Assembly: GCA_001770855.1 (NCBI GenBank)
Contig: MESE01000001.1
Location: forward strand, 1 to 64,000
Source: Burkholderiales bacterium RIFCSPLOWO2_02_FULL_57_36
GTDB taxonomy: Bacteria > Pseudomonadota > Gammaproteobacteria > Burkholderiales > Burkholderiaceae_D
DNA: 64,000 nucleotides
Direction: 5' to 3'
Shown: positions 25,449-34,367 of the stretch, in pieces
Position numbering within the stretch: position 1 is the first letter of the stretch
Layout of the letters: each line of letters opens with the position of its first letter
Position numbers and translations under genes: made by a program
Notes under the pieces: generated by a model
The model's input: only the letters and a program-made list of their open reading frames with translations
What the model was told of the DNA's origin: nothing
Databases searched by the model: none

Positions 25449-27104
25449 ATGCGTGAATGGATAAAATCAGGCACACCGTGGATCTGGCTGACCGCCGGCG
25501 CGGTAGCGCTGTCGGTACTGATGGTGATCGGCGTGCTGGCATTGACCGCCGTGCGCGGCCTGGGGCACTTCTGGCCGAAGCCGGTCATCGAGACCACCTT
25601 TAAGGGAAAAGACGGCCGCGAAATTCGCCTGATCGGCGAAGTGCGCGAGCGTGAAGAGGTGTCCGTCAAGCGGCTGACCGAAGCCGGCTTCACCATCGCC
25701 GGCGAACAGGTATTCGTCAATCGCCTGCTGTTCAAGTTGGGAAACCGCGACGTCAGCGGTGTCGATTTCCGTTGGTTTCCGCAGCCGTTGCTGAGCGAAC
25801 TGACTTATCCGAAAGATCTGATCACGATCGAACGGCGCGAATGGGGTAATTTCTACGGGCATCTGAAAGCAATCAAGGAAAACGGCAGCGTGGTCGCTTC
25901 CGACGATGCTGCCTGGCCCGAGCTGCAAAAGCGTTTCGCGCGCGCCGATGCGCTTTTCAAGCGTATCTACCAGATCGAAAAGAATGACATCGGCAAGGTC
26001 AACCACGGTATCGAGCAGATGCGCCTTGAACAGCGGCGCGCGGAACTTTCCGGCAAGCTGTCGCCGGAATTGCAAGCCGACCTGGCGCAGCGCCAGCGCC
26101 GGCTCGACGAGCGGTTTGCCACGCTGCAGGAGGAGCTGCAGGCGTTGCGCACCGACATTGCGCGCGACTCGCTGGTGGCCGAGATCATGGACGGCAAGGA
26201 AGTCGAAGTCAAGCTGGCGCTGGTGGCCGATGCCTATCGCGCCAATGCGATGGGTTTTTTCGCGAAGATCGGCCACTACCTGTCCAAGCTGGTCGAGTTC
26301 ATGGTTGACGATCCGCGCGAAGCCAATACCGAAGGCGGCATTTTTCCGGCCATCTTCGGCACGGTGCTGATGGTGATGATGATGTCGGTCATCGTCACTC
26401 CGCTGGGCGTGATGGCGGCGGTCTACATGCGCGAGTACGCCAGGCAAGGGCCGCTGATTCGCATGATCCGCATCTCGGTCAACAACCTGGCCGGCGTGCC
26501 GTCGATTGTCTACGGCGTGTTCGGCCTCGGTTTCTTCGTGTACTTCTTAGGCGGCAATATTGACCAGCTGTTTTTTGCCGAAGCGTTACCGGCGCCGACC
26601 TTCGGCAGTCCCGGCATTCTTTGGGCGTCGCTGACGCTGGCCTTGTTGACGCTGCCGGTGGTGATCGTTTCCACCGAAGAGGGCCTCTCGCGTGTGCCGC
26701 GTTCGGTGCGCGAAGGCAGCTTGGCGCTGGGCGCCACCAAGGCAGAAACCCTGTGGCGCACGGTGCTGCCGATGGCCAGTCCGGCGATGATGACCGGCCT
26801 GATCCTGGCGGTGGCGCGCGCCGCCGGCGAGGTCGCGCCGCTGATGCTGGTCGGCGTCGTCAAGCTGGCGCCGACCCTGCCGCTGGACGGCTATTTCCCA
26901 TTCATTCATCTGGAACGCAAATTCATGCACCTCGGGTTTCACATCTACGACGTCGGATTCCAGAGCCCGAACGTGGAAGCGGCGCGGCCGCTGGTGTATG
27001 CAACCGCGCTGTTGCTGGTGATTGTGATCCTGGGGCTGAACCTGACGGCGATCCGGCTGCGCAACCGCCTGCGTGAAAAATTCCGGGGTCTGGAATCGGT
27101 GTAA
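25449..27104 (+). CDS. pstA: Phosphate ABC transporter permease PstA, long form
   Basis: 551 aa. N-terminal span near residues 12-34. A large periplasmic insert follows that includes a coiled-coil-like stretch (residues 195-240, RRAELSGKLSPELQADLAQR and neighbours). The permease core has the EAA motif GATKAETLWRTVLPMASPAM and GEVAPLMLVGVV. Begins 14 bases after pstC. Partner of PstC in the phosphate channel. The insert matches the long PstC and may contact it or the lipoprotein encoded upstream. Confidence 0.93.
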   Translation: MREWIKSGTPWIWLTAGAVALSVLMVIGVLALTAVRGLGHFWPKPVIETTFKGKDGREIRLIGEVREREEVSVKRLTEAGFTIAGEQVFVNRLLFKLGNRDVSGVDFRWFPQPLLSELTYPKDLITIERREWGNFYGHLKAIKENGSVVASDDAAWPELQKRFARADALFKRIYQIEKNDIGKVNHGIEQMRLEQRRAELSGKLSPELQADLAQRQRRLDERFATLQEELQALRTDIARDSLVAEIMDGKEVEVKLALVADAYRANAMGFFAKIGHYLSKLVEFMVDDPREANTEGGIFPAIFGTVLMVMMMSVIVTPLGVMAAVYMREYARQGPLIRMIRISVNNLAGVPSIVYGVFGLGFFVYFLGGNIDQLFFAEALPAPTFGSPGILWASLTLALLTLPVVIVSTEEGLSRVPRSVREGSLALGATKAETLWRTVLPMASPAMMTGLILAVARAAGEVAPLMLVGVVKLAPTLPLDGYFPFIHLERKFMHLGFHIYDVGFQSPNVEAARPLVYATALLLVIVILGLNLTAIRLRNRLREKFRGLESV

Positions 27105-27149
27105 CCGATGCAGACAATCCACTTCAACCAGTTCTCTGAAGGCAATAAC

Positions 27150-27995
27150 ATGCAAACCAACTTCGAATCCGTCCTGCCACGCGCGAAGATCGCCGCCGTT
27201 TTGAATCATCCGGCAATACCGAAACCGCCGCTTGCCGATCCGGACATCGCGCTTAAAGTCAGAAACGTCAACCTGTTCTACGGCCAGGCGCAGGCGCTGT
27301 ACGATGTGAGCCTCGACATTCCGCGCGGCCACGTAGTGGCTTTCATCGGCCCCAGCGGCTGCGGAAAATCGACGCTGCTGCGCTGCTTCAACCGCATGAA
27401 CGACCTGGTGGATAACTGCCGGGTCGAAGGCGAGATCCTGGTGGACGGCCGTAATGCGTATGACCGCAGCGTCAATGTTGCGGACTTGCGGCGCCGCGTC
27501 GGCATGGTGTTCCAGAAACCGAACCCGTTCCCAAAGTCGATCTATGAAAATGTCGCTTACGGATTGCGCCTTCTGGGCATCAAGGATCGCGCGCAGCTGG
27601 ACGACGCCATCGAGCGTGCGTTGCGCCAGGCGGCGCTGTGGGATGAAGTGAAGGATCGTCTCGACAGCAGCGGCTTGAGCCTGTCCGGCGGCCAGCAGCA
27701 ACGGCTGGTGATCGCACGTGCGATTGCACTGGAGCCGGAGATCCTGTTGCTGGATGAACCGTGTTCGGCGCTCGATCCGATTGCGACTGCCAAGATTGAA
27801 AATTTGCTGGATGAGCTGAAGAGCCGTTACACCATCGTGATTGTCACCCACAACATGCAGCAGGCGGCACGCGTATCGGACTACACCGGCTTCATGTTCA
27901 TGGGCAAACTGGTCGAGTTCAGCGAGACCGAAGACATGTTCACCAAACCATCGAATCAGGAAACGCTGGACTACATCACCGGCCGTTTCGGTTAA
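27150..27995 (+). CDS. pstB: Phosphate ABC transporter ATP-binding protein
   Basis: 281 aa. Walker [15 protein letters not shown]-loop [14 protein letters not shown], signature [15 protein letters not shown], Walker [15 protein letters not shown]-loop THNMQQA: a complete PstB. Start taken at 27150 (MQTNFES) because GAAGG lies in front at good spacing; an ATG at 27108 would add 14 residues. It powers uptake and, with PhoU and PhoR, takes part in repression of the Pho regulon. Confidence 0.95.
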   Translation: MQTNFESVLPRAKIAAVLNHPAIPKPPLADPDIALKVRNVNLFYGQAQALYDVSLDIPRGHVVAFIGPSGCGKSTLLRCFNRMNDLVDNCRVEGEILVDGRNAYDRSVNVADLRRRVGMVFQKPNPFPKSIYENVAYGLRLLGIKDRAQLDDAIERALRQAALWDEVKDRLDSSGLSLSGGQQQRLVIARAIALEPEILLLDEPCSALDPIATAKIENLLDELKSRYTIVIVTHNMQQAARVSDYTGFMFMGKLVEFSETEDMFTKPSNQETLDYITGRFG

Positions 27996-28020
27996 GCCCC
28001 CATCATCAGGAGACAGGTTC

Positions 28021-28740
28021 ATGACACACCCGCATATTGTTAAAGCTTTTGATCAGGAACTGCAGACGCTGGCTTCCAGCATCGGTGCGATGGGCGACTT
28101 TGCGGGGGCGCAATTCGTCGACGCAATGCAGGCGTTGCTGACCAGCGACATCCCGCTGGCACAGCGTGTGATCGAGCAGGATCGCCAGCTTGATGCGCTG
28201 CGCCGCGACCTGTTGGCGGCCGCGGCGACGGTGATTGCGCGCCGCCAGCCGTTGGCCAACGACCTCGGCGAAGTATTGGCCGACTTTCGCATTGCCGAAG
28301 ATCTGGAACGCATCGGCGACCTGGCAAAGAATATCGCCAAGCGCGCTACCGCAATTGCGGGCGCGCGGTTCCCGGAGAAAATCGACGGCAACCTGCGTCA
28401 GCTAGGGCAGCTTGCTTCCCAGCTCCTGAAGGACGCGATCGAAGCCTATATCACGCGAGATGCCGAACAAGCGATGCTCACTCGTCAGCATGACGAGCAG
28501 ATTGATGAATTGCATACCGACATTTTCCGAACCATCGTTGCGCATATGAAGCAAGACCATGATGAAGTCATCGGTCTTGTACACCTGCTATTCTGCGCAA
28601 AAAACATAGAGCGCATCGGCGACCATGCCACGCATATCGCCGAGGCCGCCTATGAGACCGCTACCGGTCGCCGGCCGGTAGCGGAACGGAGGCGGCTCGA
28701 TCTAAGCAGCACGATGGGAATCATCGATCCCGGCATTTGA
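28021..28740 (+). CDS. phoU: Phosphate signalling protein PhoU
   Basis: 239 aa, two three-helix PhoU repeats. Metal-binding EDLERIGD-type motifs occur in both halves: RIAEDLERIGDLAKNIAKRA and CAKNIERIGDHATHIAEAAY. ATG at 28021 has AGGAGA upstream, 25 bases after pstB. It links Pst transport to the sensor kinase and prevents harmful over-uptake. Last gene of the pst operon. The sensor phoR is not in the window. Confidence 0.95.
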   Translation: MTHPHIVKAFDQELQTLASSIGAMGDFAGAQFVDAMQALLTSDIPLAQRVIEQDRQLDALRRDLLAAAATVIARRQPLANDLGEVLADFRIAEDLERIGDLAKNIAKRATAIAGARFPEKIDGNLRQLGQLASQLLKDAIEAYITRDAEQAMLTRQHDEQIDELHTDIFRTIVAHMKQDHDEVIGLVHLLFCAKNIERIGDHATHIAEAAYETATGRRPVAERRRLDLSSTMGIIDPGI

Positions 28741-28792
28741 TTTTTGCGAACATGCGGCGCGGCCGGATCGGTTCCGGAAAAATGATTTGGCG

Positions 28793-28820
28793 ATGCCGTA
28801 TGGCCGGAGCCGTACGGCAT
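28793..28820. terminator. Stem-loop between convergent phoU and the basic protein gene
   Basis: ATGCCGTAT-GGC-CGGA-GCC-GTACGGCAT is a 12-bp stem (one G-T pair) with a CGGA loop, placed between convergent genes. Neither side has a strong T tract, so efficiency is uncertain. Confidence 0.5.
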
Positions 28821-28869
28821 AAGCGGGCCTGTCTGCGCAGATCCGGGATTGCCTGATACGGAAATCGCC

Positions 28870-29295
28870 TTACTTCTCGCGTTTGGGACGGCCGGCTTTA
28901 AGCGGCGGCAATGTGGCAAGCATGCCCTTCAGACTTGGCAGATCCATCTTTTGGATCATCGCGACACCGACCCGCAGCAATTCGCTCTTCTTGACTTCAA
29001 AACCGGCTTTGATGCAGGCTTTCTTTACTTCTCCCAGCACCCGATACTCGTCCTCCGGCATGGTGAAGCTGTCTCGAACCAGCTTCGGCTTCTTGATTTT
29101 TTCCTTGGGCTGAGCCGGCTCTTTCGCCTTTTCTTTTACTTGGGCGGCTCTCTTGAGCGTGGCAATTCCTGTTTTAACAGCGGGCTTTGCAACGGGTTTC
29201 TTCGGTGTCGGTACCGCTCCCGATTCCGCCTTTTTTACCGCGGGTGCAGGAACACGTTTCGATGCCGGGCTTTTTGCCGGGGGTTTTTGCGCCAT
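28870..29295 (-). CDS. Lys/Ala/Pro-rich DNA-binding-like protein with AT-hook-like tail
   Basis: 141 aa. The first 75 residues are a histone H1-like run of K, P, A and V. A compact C-terminal part follows (VRDSFTMPEDEYRVLGEVKK ... KKSELLRVGVAMIQKM), resembling a ribbon-helix-helix or a short helical dimer domain. It ends LPPLKAGRPKREK, an AT-hook-like GRP core. Likely a nucleoid-associated or accessory transcription protein. Start at 29293-29295 with GGGAGAA upstream. Convergent to phoU and co-directional with ppx, which lies upstream of it. Function is not proven. Confidence 0.7.
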   Translation of the reverse strand: MAQKPPAKSPASKRVPAPAVKKAESGAVPTPKKPVAKPAVKTGIATLKRAAQVKEKAKEPAQPKEKIKKPKLVRDSFTMPEDEYRVLGEVKKACIKAGFEVKKSELLRVGVAMIQKMDLPSLKGMLATLPPLKAGRPKREK

Positions 29296-29391
29296 GAGGT
29301 TCTCCCTGATTAATAGTATAAATAATATATACCATTTAATTTTCAGGTGCAAGAATAACGATGTTTATAAACTCCTGCCGCCCCTTCGGCA

Positions 29392-30846
29392 TCAGCTTTG
29401 CGTGACTGAAAATCCGATGCCCGCTTGGTCCCAGATTGATTTCTCGTTGCCGATCCAGTACGCCAAGGTGGGATGGTCGGAAAACCAGTCTCGCTTGATT
29501 TCCAGATCGATCCTGTTTTTCAGCGTCAGGCGTATGCCGTCCAACGGTCCATCGATGCGGGAATGCATGAACATCACCGCGAGTCGCAAAGCCAGTACGG
29601 CGCCGGTCAGATCGGCATCGGCAAGCGTGCCGCCGAGTTTTTTCAGGTTTCCCTTCTGCCCCAAAATCAGCATGCTCATGGTCTGTTGTTCGCGCGTGGT
29701 GAATCCGGACAGGTCGGCATTTTCCACCAGGTAAGCGCCATGTTTGTGGTAACCGCTGTGAGACACCGTCAATCCGACTTCGTGCAGCAAGGCGCTCCAA
29801 TACAGCACCTTATGGTACGCGCCGGTTTCGGATTGGAGTTTCGCGTACAGGGAAGTTGCAAGGCTCGCCACGCGCTCCGCCCGCGCGTCGTCGACATGGA
29901 AGCGCTGCATGAAATCGCGGACGGATCGCTCGCGCCGGTCGCGCCGGGTGGCCCGCATTTGCAAGTCCCTGAGCACCCCCATGCGCAGTCCGGCATCGAT
30001 CGATGTCATCTGCTTGATGCCCAGCTCCTGCATCACACCGATCAGGATCGCCAAACCGCCGGCGACGGACGCGGCCCGATCCGGCTTGATTCCCGCCAGA
30101 TCGATACGGCTGACATCGCCGAACGCAATCAGCCGTTCCTTGAGCGCATTCAGGCTTTTCATCGACAGTTCGCCGTCGCCCAGTGCATTCTTGGCAATTG
30201 CGTCACCGATCGCGCGCATGGTGCCGGACGAACCGTATGCCGTGCTCCAGAATTTTGGGAGGTACATTGACGCCGCATCCTCGAACCGACTGCGGGCCGA
30301 TAATATCGCCGCATTGAAAGAGCGCGCATCGATACTTCCGCCGATAAAAAAGGAAGCGCTATGGCTAACCGTACCGATAGTGAATGATTCCACCTGTTCG
30401 ATGTCGTATCCCTTGCCAAGAATCAATTCGGTAGAGCCGCCGCCGATATCGATGACCAGACGACGCTCGTTGGCGCCGGCAAGCGCGCTGGCGACGCCCA
30501 TATAGATCAAGCGTCCTTCTTCTTCACCGGAAATGATCTCGATTGGATAGCCGATCGCTTTCTCGAGCGCAGGTAGCAACTGCGCGGAGTTCTTTGCGAT
30601 TCGCAACGTGTTGGTTGCGACTACCCTGATGGCATCAAGAGAATAGTTATCAAGAATGCCTGCAAAGCGTTCCAGCGATTCGGCCGACGTCTGCATCGCT
30701 TTTTCAGTGAGATATCCATCTTCATCGAGACCGGCGCCCAGGCGAATTGGATCGCGAGCGCTTTTGACGATGCGCATTGCATCGCCGTCGTGCTGCCCGA
30801 TATGCAGGCGAAAACTATTCGATCCCAGATCAATTGCGGCAAACAT
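29392..30846 (-). CDS. ppx: Exopolyphosphatase (Ppx/GppA family)
   Basis: 484 aa. ASKHA-type nucleotide fold: AAIDLGSNSFRLHIG at the N-terminus, VVATNTLRIAKN, and the phosphate loop VIDIGGGSTELILG near residue 145. A C-terminal HD-like helical domain carries LLHEVGLTVSHSGYHKHGAY. It removes terminal phosphate from polyphosphate, or acts on pppGpp; the two activities cannot be separated by sequence alone. The counterpart of ppk at 13.3 kb. No Pho box was found upstream. Confidence 0.93.
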   Translation of the reverse strand: MFAAIDLGSNSFRLHIGQHDGDAMRIVKSARDPIRLGAGLDEDGYLTEKAMQTSAESLERFAGILDNYSLDAIRVVATNTLRIAKNSAQLLPALEKAIGYPIEIISGEEEGRLIYMGVASALAGANERRLVIDIGGGSTELILGKGYDIEQVESFTIGTVSHSASFFIGGSIDARSFNAAILSARSRFEDAASMYLPKFWSTAYGSSGTMRAIGDAIAKNALGDGELSMKSLNALKERLIAFGDVSRIDLAGIKPDRAASVAGGLAILIGVMQELGIKQMTSIDAGLRMGVLRDLQMRATRRDRRERSVRDFMQRFHVDDARAERVASLATSLYAKLQSETGAYHKVLYWSALLHEVGLTVSHSGYHKHGAYLVENADLSGFTTREQQTMSMLILGQKGNLKKLGGTLADADLTGAVLALRLAVMFMHSRIDGPLDGIRLTLKNRIDLEIKRDWFSDHPTLAYWIGNEKSIWDQAGIGFSVTQS

Positions 30847-31012
30847 GCATTCCTTTTTATTGAAAAATATTCAGCAATTATGAATTCAAACACAGTATCT
30901 TCCAATTCGTATTGAACGCGGATTGGGAAAACGGACGTTCAGCTCTTGGCGGAGTGGCTGCCAACACCGGCCCTTGAGTTCCATGTTCTGGAATATGTGT
31001 TTTTCACTACGA

Positions 31013-31047
31013 TTGCGAATGCCCAATGATTCGACTATACTCGAACA
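31013..31047 (+). promoter_or_regulatory. arsR promoter and ArsR operator; predicted leaderless transcript
   Basis: -35 TTGCGA (31013-31018), 17-base spacer, -10 TATACT (31036-31041). The -10 lies inside a near-palindrome TTCGACTATACTCGAA (31030-31045), the expected ArsR operator, so repressor binding would block the promoter. The predicted start of transcription falls on the A of the arsR ATG at 31048. Confidence 0.65.
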
Positions 31048-31389
31048 ATGGAAACGAAAGATGCAGTTAAAGCTCTGGTAGCGATAGGACACGAATCCCG
31101 TTTGGCCGTGTATCGCCTGCTGATCCAGAAAGGGCCCGCGGGACTTGCGGCGGGCGAATTGGCCAAGCTGACTGGAATACCGCCGTCATCCCTGTCGTTT
31201 CATTTGAAAGAACTGGTGCATGCCGATCTTCTCGCCTCTCGGCAGGAGGGCCGGTTCGTTTTTTATGCAGTGAAGTATGACTCGATGACCCAGCTTCTTG
31301 CCTATCTGACGGAGAACTGCTGTGGCGGAAATCCGTGCACACCGATGACTTCCATGCAGTGCAGTCCAAATGTGGAATCCGATTCATAA
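31048..31389 (+). CDS. arsR: Arsenic-responsive repressor ArsR
   Basis: 113 aa winged-helix repressor. The sequence METKDAVKALVAIGHESRL starts as most ArsR proteins of this subfamily do, and LTGIPPSSLSFHLKELVHA is the recognition region. Arsenite-binding Cys are likely those of NCCGGNPC and MQC at the C-terminus, as in ArsR types with C-terminal sites. It represses the arsR-arsC-acr3-arsH operon and autoregulates. The start is fixed by the family's conserved N-terminus even though no ribosome binding site precedes it. Confidence 0.93.
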   Translation: METKDAVKALVAIGHESRLAVYRLLIQKGPAGLAAGELAKLTGIPPSSLSFHLKELVHADLLASRQEGRFVFYAVKYDSMTQLLAYLTENCCGGNPCTPMTSMQCSPNVESDS

Positions 31390-31432
31390 CTGAACAAGCG
31401 TCGACGATTTTCCCTAAAGCAAGTAGGCATTC

Positions 31433-31936
31433 ATGACTGATAGAACATACAACGTCCTTTTTTTGTGCACCGGCAATTCCGCCCGGTCCATCATGGCGGA
31501 AGCGCTCGTCACAACGATGAGCCAAGGTCGATTCCAGGGTTATAGCGCGGGCAGCAAACCAGGCGGTAAAGTAAATCCGTTTGCCATTGAAAAAGTAAAA
31601 GAAGCCGGCTATCCGGTTGAAAAACTGCGCAGCAAGTCATGGGATGAATTTTCCAAGCCTGATGCTCCACACATGGATTTCATCATTACGGTATGCGATA
31701 ACGCCGCGGGGGAAGTTTGTCCCTTTTGGCCTGGGCATCCGGCTACGGCACATTGGTCGTTTGAAGACCCAGCCGCAGTCGAAGGCACCGATGAAGAAAA
31801 GCGCGCCGCCTTCAATCGGATTTTCAAGCAAATTCTGGCCAGAATGAACACCTTCGTCAGTTTGCCGATGCACATGCTAGACAAGCGTGCGATTCAGCGC
31901 GAGATCAAGAAGATCGGCGACACCCCGGTTGCTTGA
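31433..31936 (+). CDS. arsC: Arsenate reductase (low-molecular-weight phosphatase type)
   Basis: 167 aa. The CX5R loop CTGNSARS at residues 12-19 and the Cys-containing segment VCDNAAGEVCPFWPG are typical of thioredoxin- or glutathione/mycothiol-linked ArsC. Reduces arsenate to arsenite in the cytoplasm. 43 bases after arsR. High-affinity phosphate uptake also imports arsenate, so the location beside pst and ptx genes is sensible. Confidence 0.93.
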   Translation: MTDRTYNVLFLCTGNSARSIMAEALVTTMSQGRFQGYSAGSKPGGKVNPFAIEKVKEAGYPVEKLRSKSWDEFSKPDAPHMDFIITVCDNAAGEVCPFWPGHPATAHWSFEDPAAVEGTDEEKRAAFNRIFKQILARMNTFVSLPMHMLDKRAIQREIKKIGDTPVA

Positions 31937-32026
31937 GTATAACCAGCCCAGATCGGGCCATCGTCTGCGCTGACAATTGATTTACATTCGCCGCACCGAA
32001 TTCATTTTTATACGGATCATTTCGCA

Positions 32027-33097
32027 ATGAGCACCTCCCATACCACCGCCGTTGCAGGCGGCGCCGCACCGGCTATTGGTTTTTTTGAGCGCTACCTGAC
32101 CATATGGGTGGCGCTTTGTATTGTGATTGGCATTCTGTTGGGCCAGGCCTTCCCCGGCGTTTTCCAGAGTATTGGCCGGATGGAGATAGCACGGGTCAAC
32201 ATTCCGGTCGGCATTCTCATCTGGGTAATGATTATCCCGATGCTCATCAAGATCGATTTTGGCGCGCTGTCGCAAGTCAAAAGCCACTGGCGCGGGATCG
32301 GTGTGACGTTGGCCATCAACTGGCTGGTCAAGCCGTTTTCCATGGCGTTTTTGGGGTGGCTGTTCATCCGGCATGTTTTTGCCGACTGGCTGCCGGCCGA
32401 TCAGCATGACAGTTACATTGCCGGCCTGATTCTGTTGGCAGCGGCGCCGTGTACAGCAATGGTTTTCGTGTGGAGCCAGCTTTGCAAGGGCGACCCTTAT
32501 TTCACGCTGTCGCAAGTGGCGTTGAACGATGCAATCATGATTGTGGCATTCGCCCCGCTGGTGGCTTTGCTGTTGGGCTTGGCGTCGATCACGGTTCCTT
32601 GGGACACGCTGATTACCTCGGTGGGCCTGTACATTATTGTCCCGATCATTCTTGCGCAGTTGATTCGCAAAGCCCTGTTGGCAAAGGGCGAGCGCGCGTT
32701 GGAGCGGGCAGTGTTGCAACTCGGGCCGTTCTCAATCTCGGCACTGCTGCTCACGCTTGTCCTGCTCTTCGCATTCCAAGGCGAAGCCATCACCAAACAA
32801 CCGCTCATCATCGCATTGTTGGCCGTGCCGATTCTGATCCAGGTATTTTTCAACTCCGGACTGGCCTACCTGCTGAACCGAAAGCTGGGCGTTGCGCATT
32901 GCGTTGCCGGACCGTCGGCCCTGATCGGTGCATCCAATTTTTTTGAGCTTGCCGTGGCAACTGCGATCAGCCTGTTCGGTTTTCACTCGGGAGCCGCCCT
33001 CGCGACGGTGGTTGGCGTTCTGATTGAGGTGCCGGTAATGCTGCTTGTAGTGGGTATCGTAAACCGCTCGCAACAATGGTATGAAGCAAAAGCATGA
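32027..33097 (+). CDS. acr3: Arsenite efflux permease, ACR3 family
   Basis: 356 aa, about ten membrane spans. The conserved ACR3 segment [20 protein letters not shown] near residue 140 contains the essential Cys. It expels arsenite made by ArsC. It has a weak ribosome site and may depend on readthrough from arsC (90-base gap). Overlaps arsH by ATGA. Often annotated arsB; sequence type is ACR3 rather than the ArsB of E. coli. Confidence 0.93.
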   Translation: MSTSHTTAVAGGAAPAIGFFERYLTIWVALCIVIGILLGQAFPGVFQSIGRMEIARVNIPVGILIWVMIIPMLIKIDFGALSQVKSHWRGIGVTLAINWLVKPFSMAFLGWLFIRHVFADWLPADQHDSYIAGLILLAAAPCTAMVFVWSQLCKGDPYFTLSQVALNDAIMIVAFAPLVALLLGLASITVPWDTLITSVGLYIIVPIILAQLIRKALLAKGERALERAVLQLGPFSISALLLTLVLLFAFQGEAITKQPLIIALLAVPILIQVFFNSGLAYLLNRKLGVAHCVAGPSALIGASNFFELAVATAISLFGFHSGAALATVVGVLIEVPVMLLVVGIVNRSQQWYEAKA

Positions 33098-33846
33098 AAA
33101 AAATGAATCACGCCCCGGATAACTTGCCGAACGTCAGCATCCCGCATCTGGACGTACCTACCTTGGGAAAACTGGCGCCCTCCGAGGTATCGATCCATCC
33201 TCCGCGTATCTTGCTGTTATACGGTTCTCTGCGCGAGAAATCGTATAGCCGGCTTCTCACATTGGAGGCCGAGCGCCTGCTTCAGCACTTCGGCGCAGAG
33301 ACGCGGGTGTTCGATCCGCATGGTTTGCCGATGGTGGACAGCGTTGCGCCCGACCACCCAAAAGTGCAAGAACTGCGCAAGCTGTCCGAATGGTCGGAAG
33401 GCCAGGTGTGGTGCAGCCCCGAGCGGCACGGCGCCATGACCGGGGTGTTCAAGTCGCAGATTGACTGGCTGCCGCTGGAGATCGGCAGCATCCGGCCTAC
33501 ACAGGGCAGAACGCTGGCGGTCATGCAAGTCTCAGGCGGATCGCAATCTTTCAATGCAGTCAACTCGCTACGGCTCCTTGGGCGCTGGATGCGGATGGTC
33601 ACCATTCCGAACCAGTCCTCGGTCGCCAAGGCCTACCAAGAGTTCGAGGCCGACGGCCGCATGAAGCCGTCGGCATACTACGAGCGCCTGGTCGATGTAA
33701 TGGAAGAGCTTGTCAAGTTCACGCTGCTGGTACGCGATAGTTCGGACTACCTGACGAATCGATATAGCGAAAGAAAAGAAACGATGCCGGAACTGGCGTC
33801 CTCGTTGGCGTCCGCGGCGATGAGTCATGAATCTAGTGGACTGTAA
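33094..33846 (+). CDS. arsH: ArsH NADPH-dependent FMN reductase
   Basis: 250 aa flavodoxin-like protein. [20 protein letters not shown] is the FMN phosphate loop, and [20 protein letters not shown] is the ArsH signature. Oxidises trivalent organoarsenicals and makes flavin available. Starts within acr3 (ATGA overlap). Its last three sense codons and stop (AGT GGA CTG TAA) are the first bases of the foldback repeat at 33835, so the repeat has set the present C-terminus. Confidence 0.92.
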   Translation: MKKMNHAPDNLPNVSIPHLDVPTLGKLAPSEVSIHPPRILLLYGSLREKSYSRLLTLEAERLLQHFGAETRVFDPHGLPMVDSVAPDHPKVQELRKLSEWSEGQVWCSPERHGAMTGVFKSQIDWLPLEIGSIRPTQGRTLAVMQVSGGSQSFNAVNSLRLLGRWMRMVTIPNQSSVAKAYQEFEADGRMKPSAYYERLVDVMEELVKFTLLVRDSSDYLTNRYSERKETMPELASSLASAAMSHESSGL

Positions 33847-33993
33847 CAACCAATTCGAAAGTGCCTGTCACCCGTACGACGCGCATGGCAGCGTTGCAAA
33901 TGCTCGCGATACCTCGGTATCGCTGTGCTTTGCGCCTTGCCCTGCACGCCGAACGGGCGCCTTTCACTTCCAAATCAACTGTTACAGTCCACT
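33835..33993. mobile_element. Foldback repeat (MITE-like), copy 2
   Basis: 159 bases with the same inverted ends as copy 1 (AGTGGACTGTAAC / GTTACAGTCCACT). It is largely identical to copy 1 but has a 7-base insertion near its right half and paired changes in both internal stems. The apical stem is GCGATACC-TC-GGTATCGC here. It sits on the 3' end of arsH. No coding capacity. Confidence 0.85.
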
Positions 33994-34367
33994 AGCCAGG
34001 ACGAAACGAAAGACGAACTGGAATAACCGAGCCATTCAGAGGTTTTCCAATGGTGTAATTCGAAGCTCCACGAACTCGTCCACACGAGGTGTTGGAAGTC
34101 TTCCGGTACAAACAAGGAAATGACCGTTTGGTGAAAGCTCTCCTTTTCGACATTCGAGTGAATGACGGCTTTAGAGTACGAGTTTCGAGAGATCGCTATT
34201 ACCTGTGTGTTATCTGTAGTTTTCAAAGTTGAATGGCCGCGTCGCCGCGTCGCCGCATTGCCGCCGTTCACCATCAAATCGCGCCGGACCGTTATAGGTC
34301 GTTCTGAAACCTTGGCGCATGGACACTTCCGCCGGATCAAGTCACGATTTGATTTATACAATCCATT
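33994..34367. other. Intergenic region between arsH/repeat and tpsA
   Basis: 374 bases between convergent genes (arsH plus, tpsA minus). I see no gene that looks real, no strong terminator and no third repeat copy. Short frames on both strands here lack ribosome sites and recognisable content; a decayed gene cannot be excluded. Confidence 0.4.

Noticed and set aside
25467-26447. 326-codon minus-strand frame
   Set aside because: Antisense to pstA, low-information composition.
26586-28022. 478-codon minus-strand frame
   Set aside because: Antisense to pstA and pstB, both unmistakable.
33975-34361. 128-codon minus-strand frame after the foldback repeat
   Set aside because: It starts in plain intergenic sequence, ends in the repeat, and resembles no family known to me.
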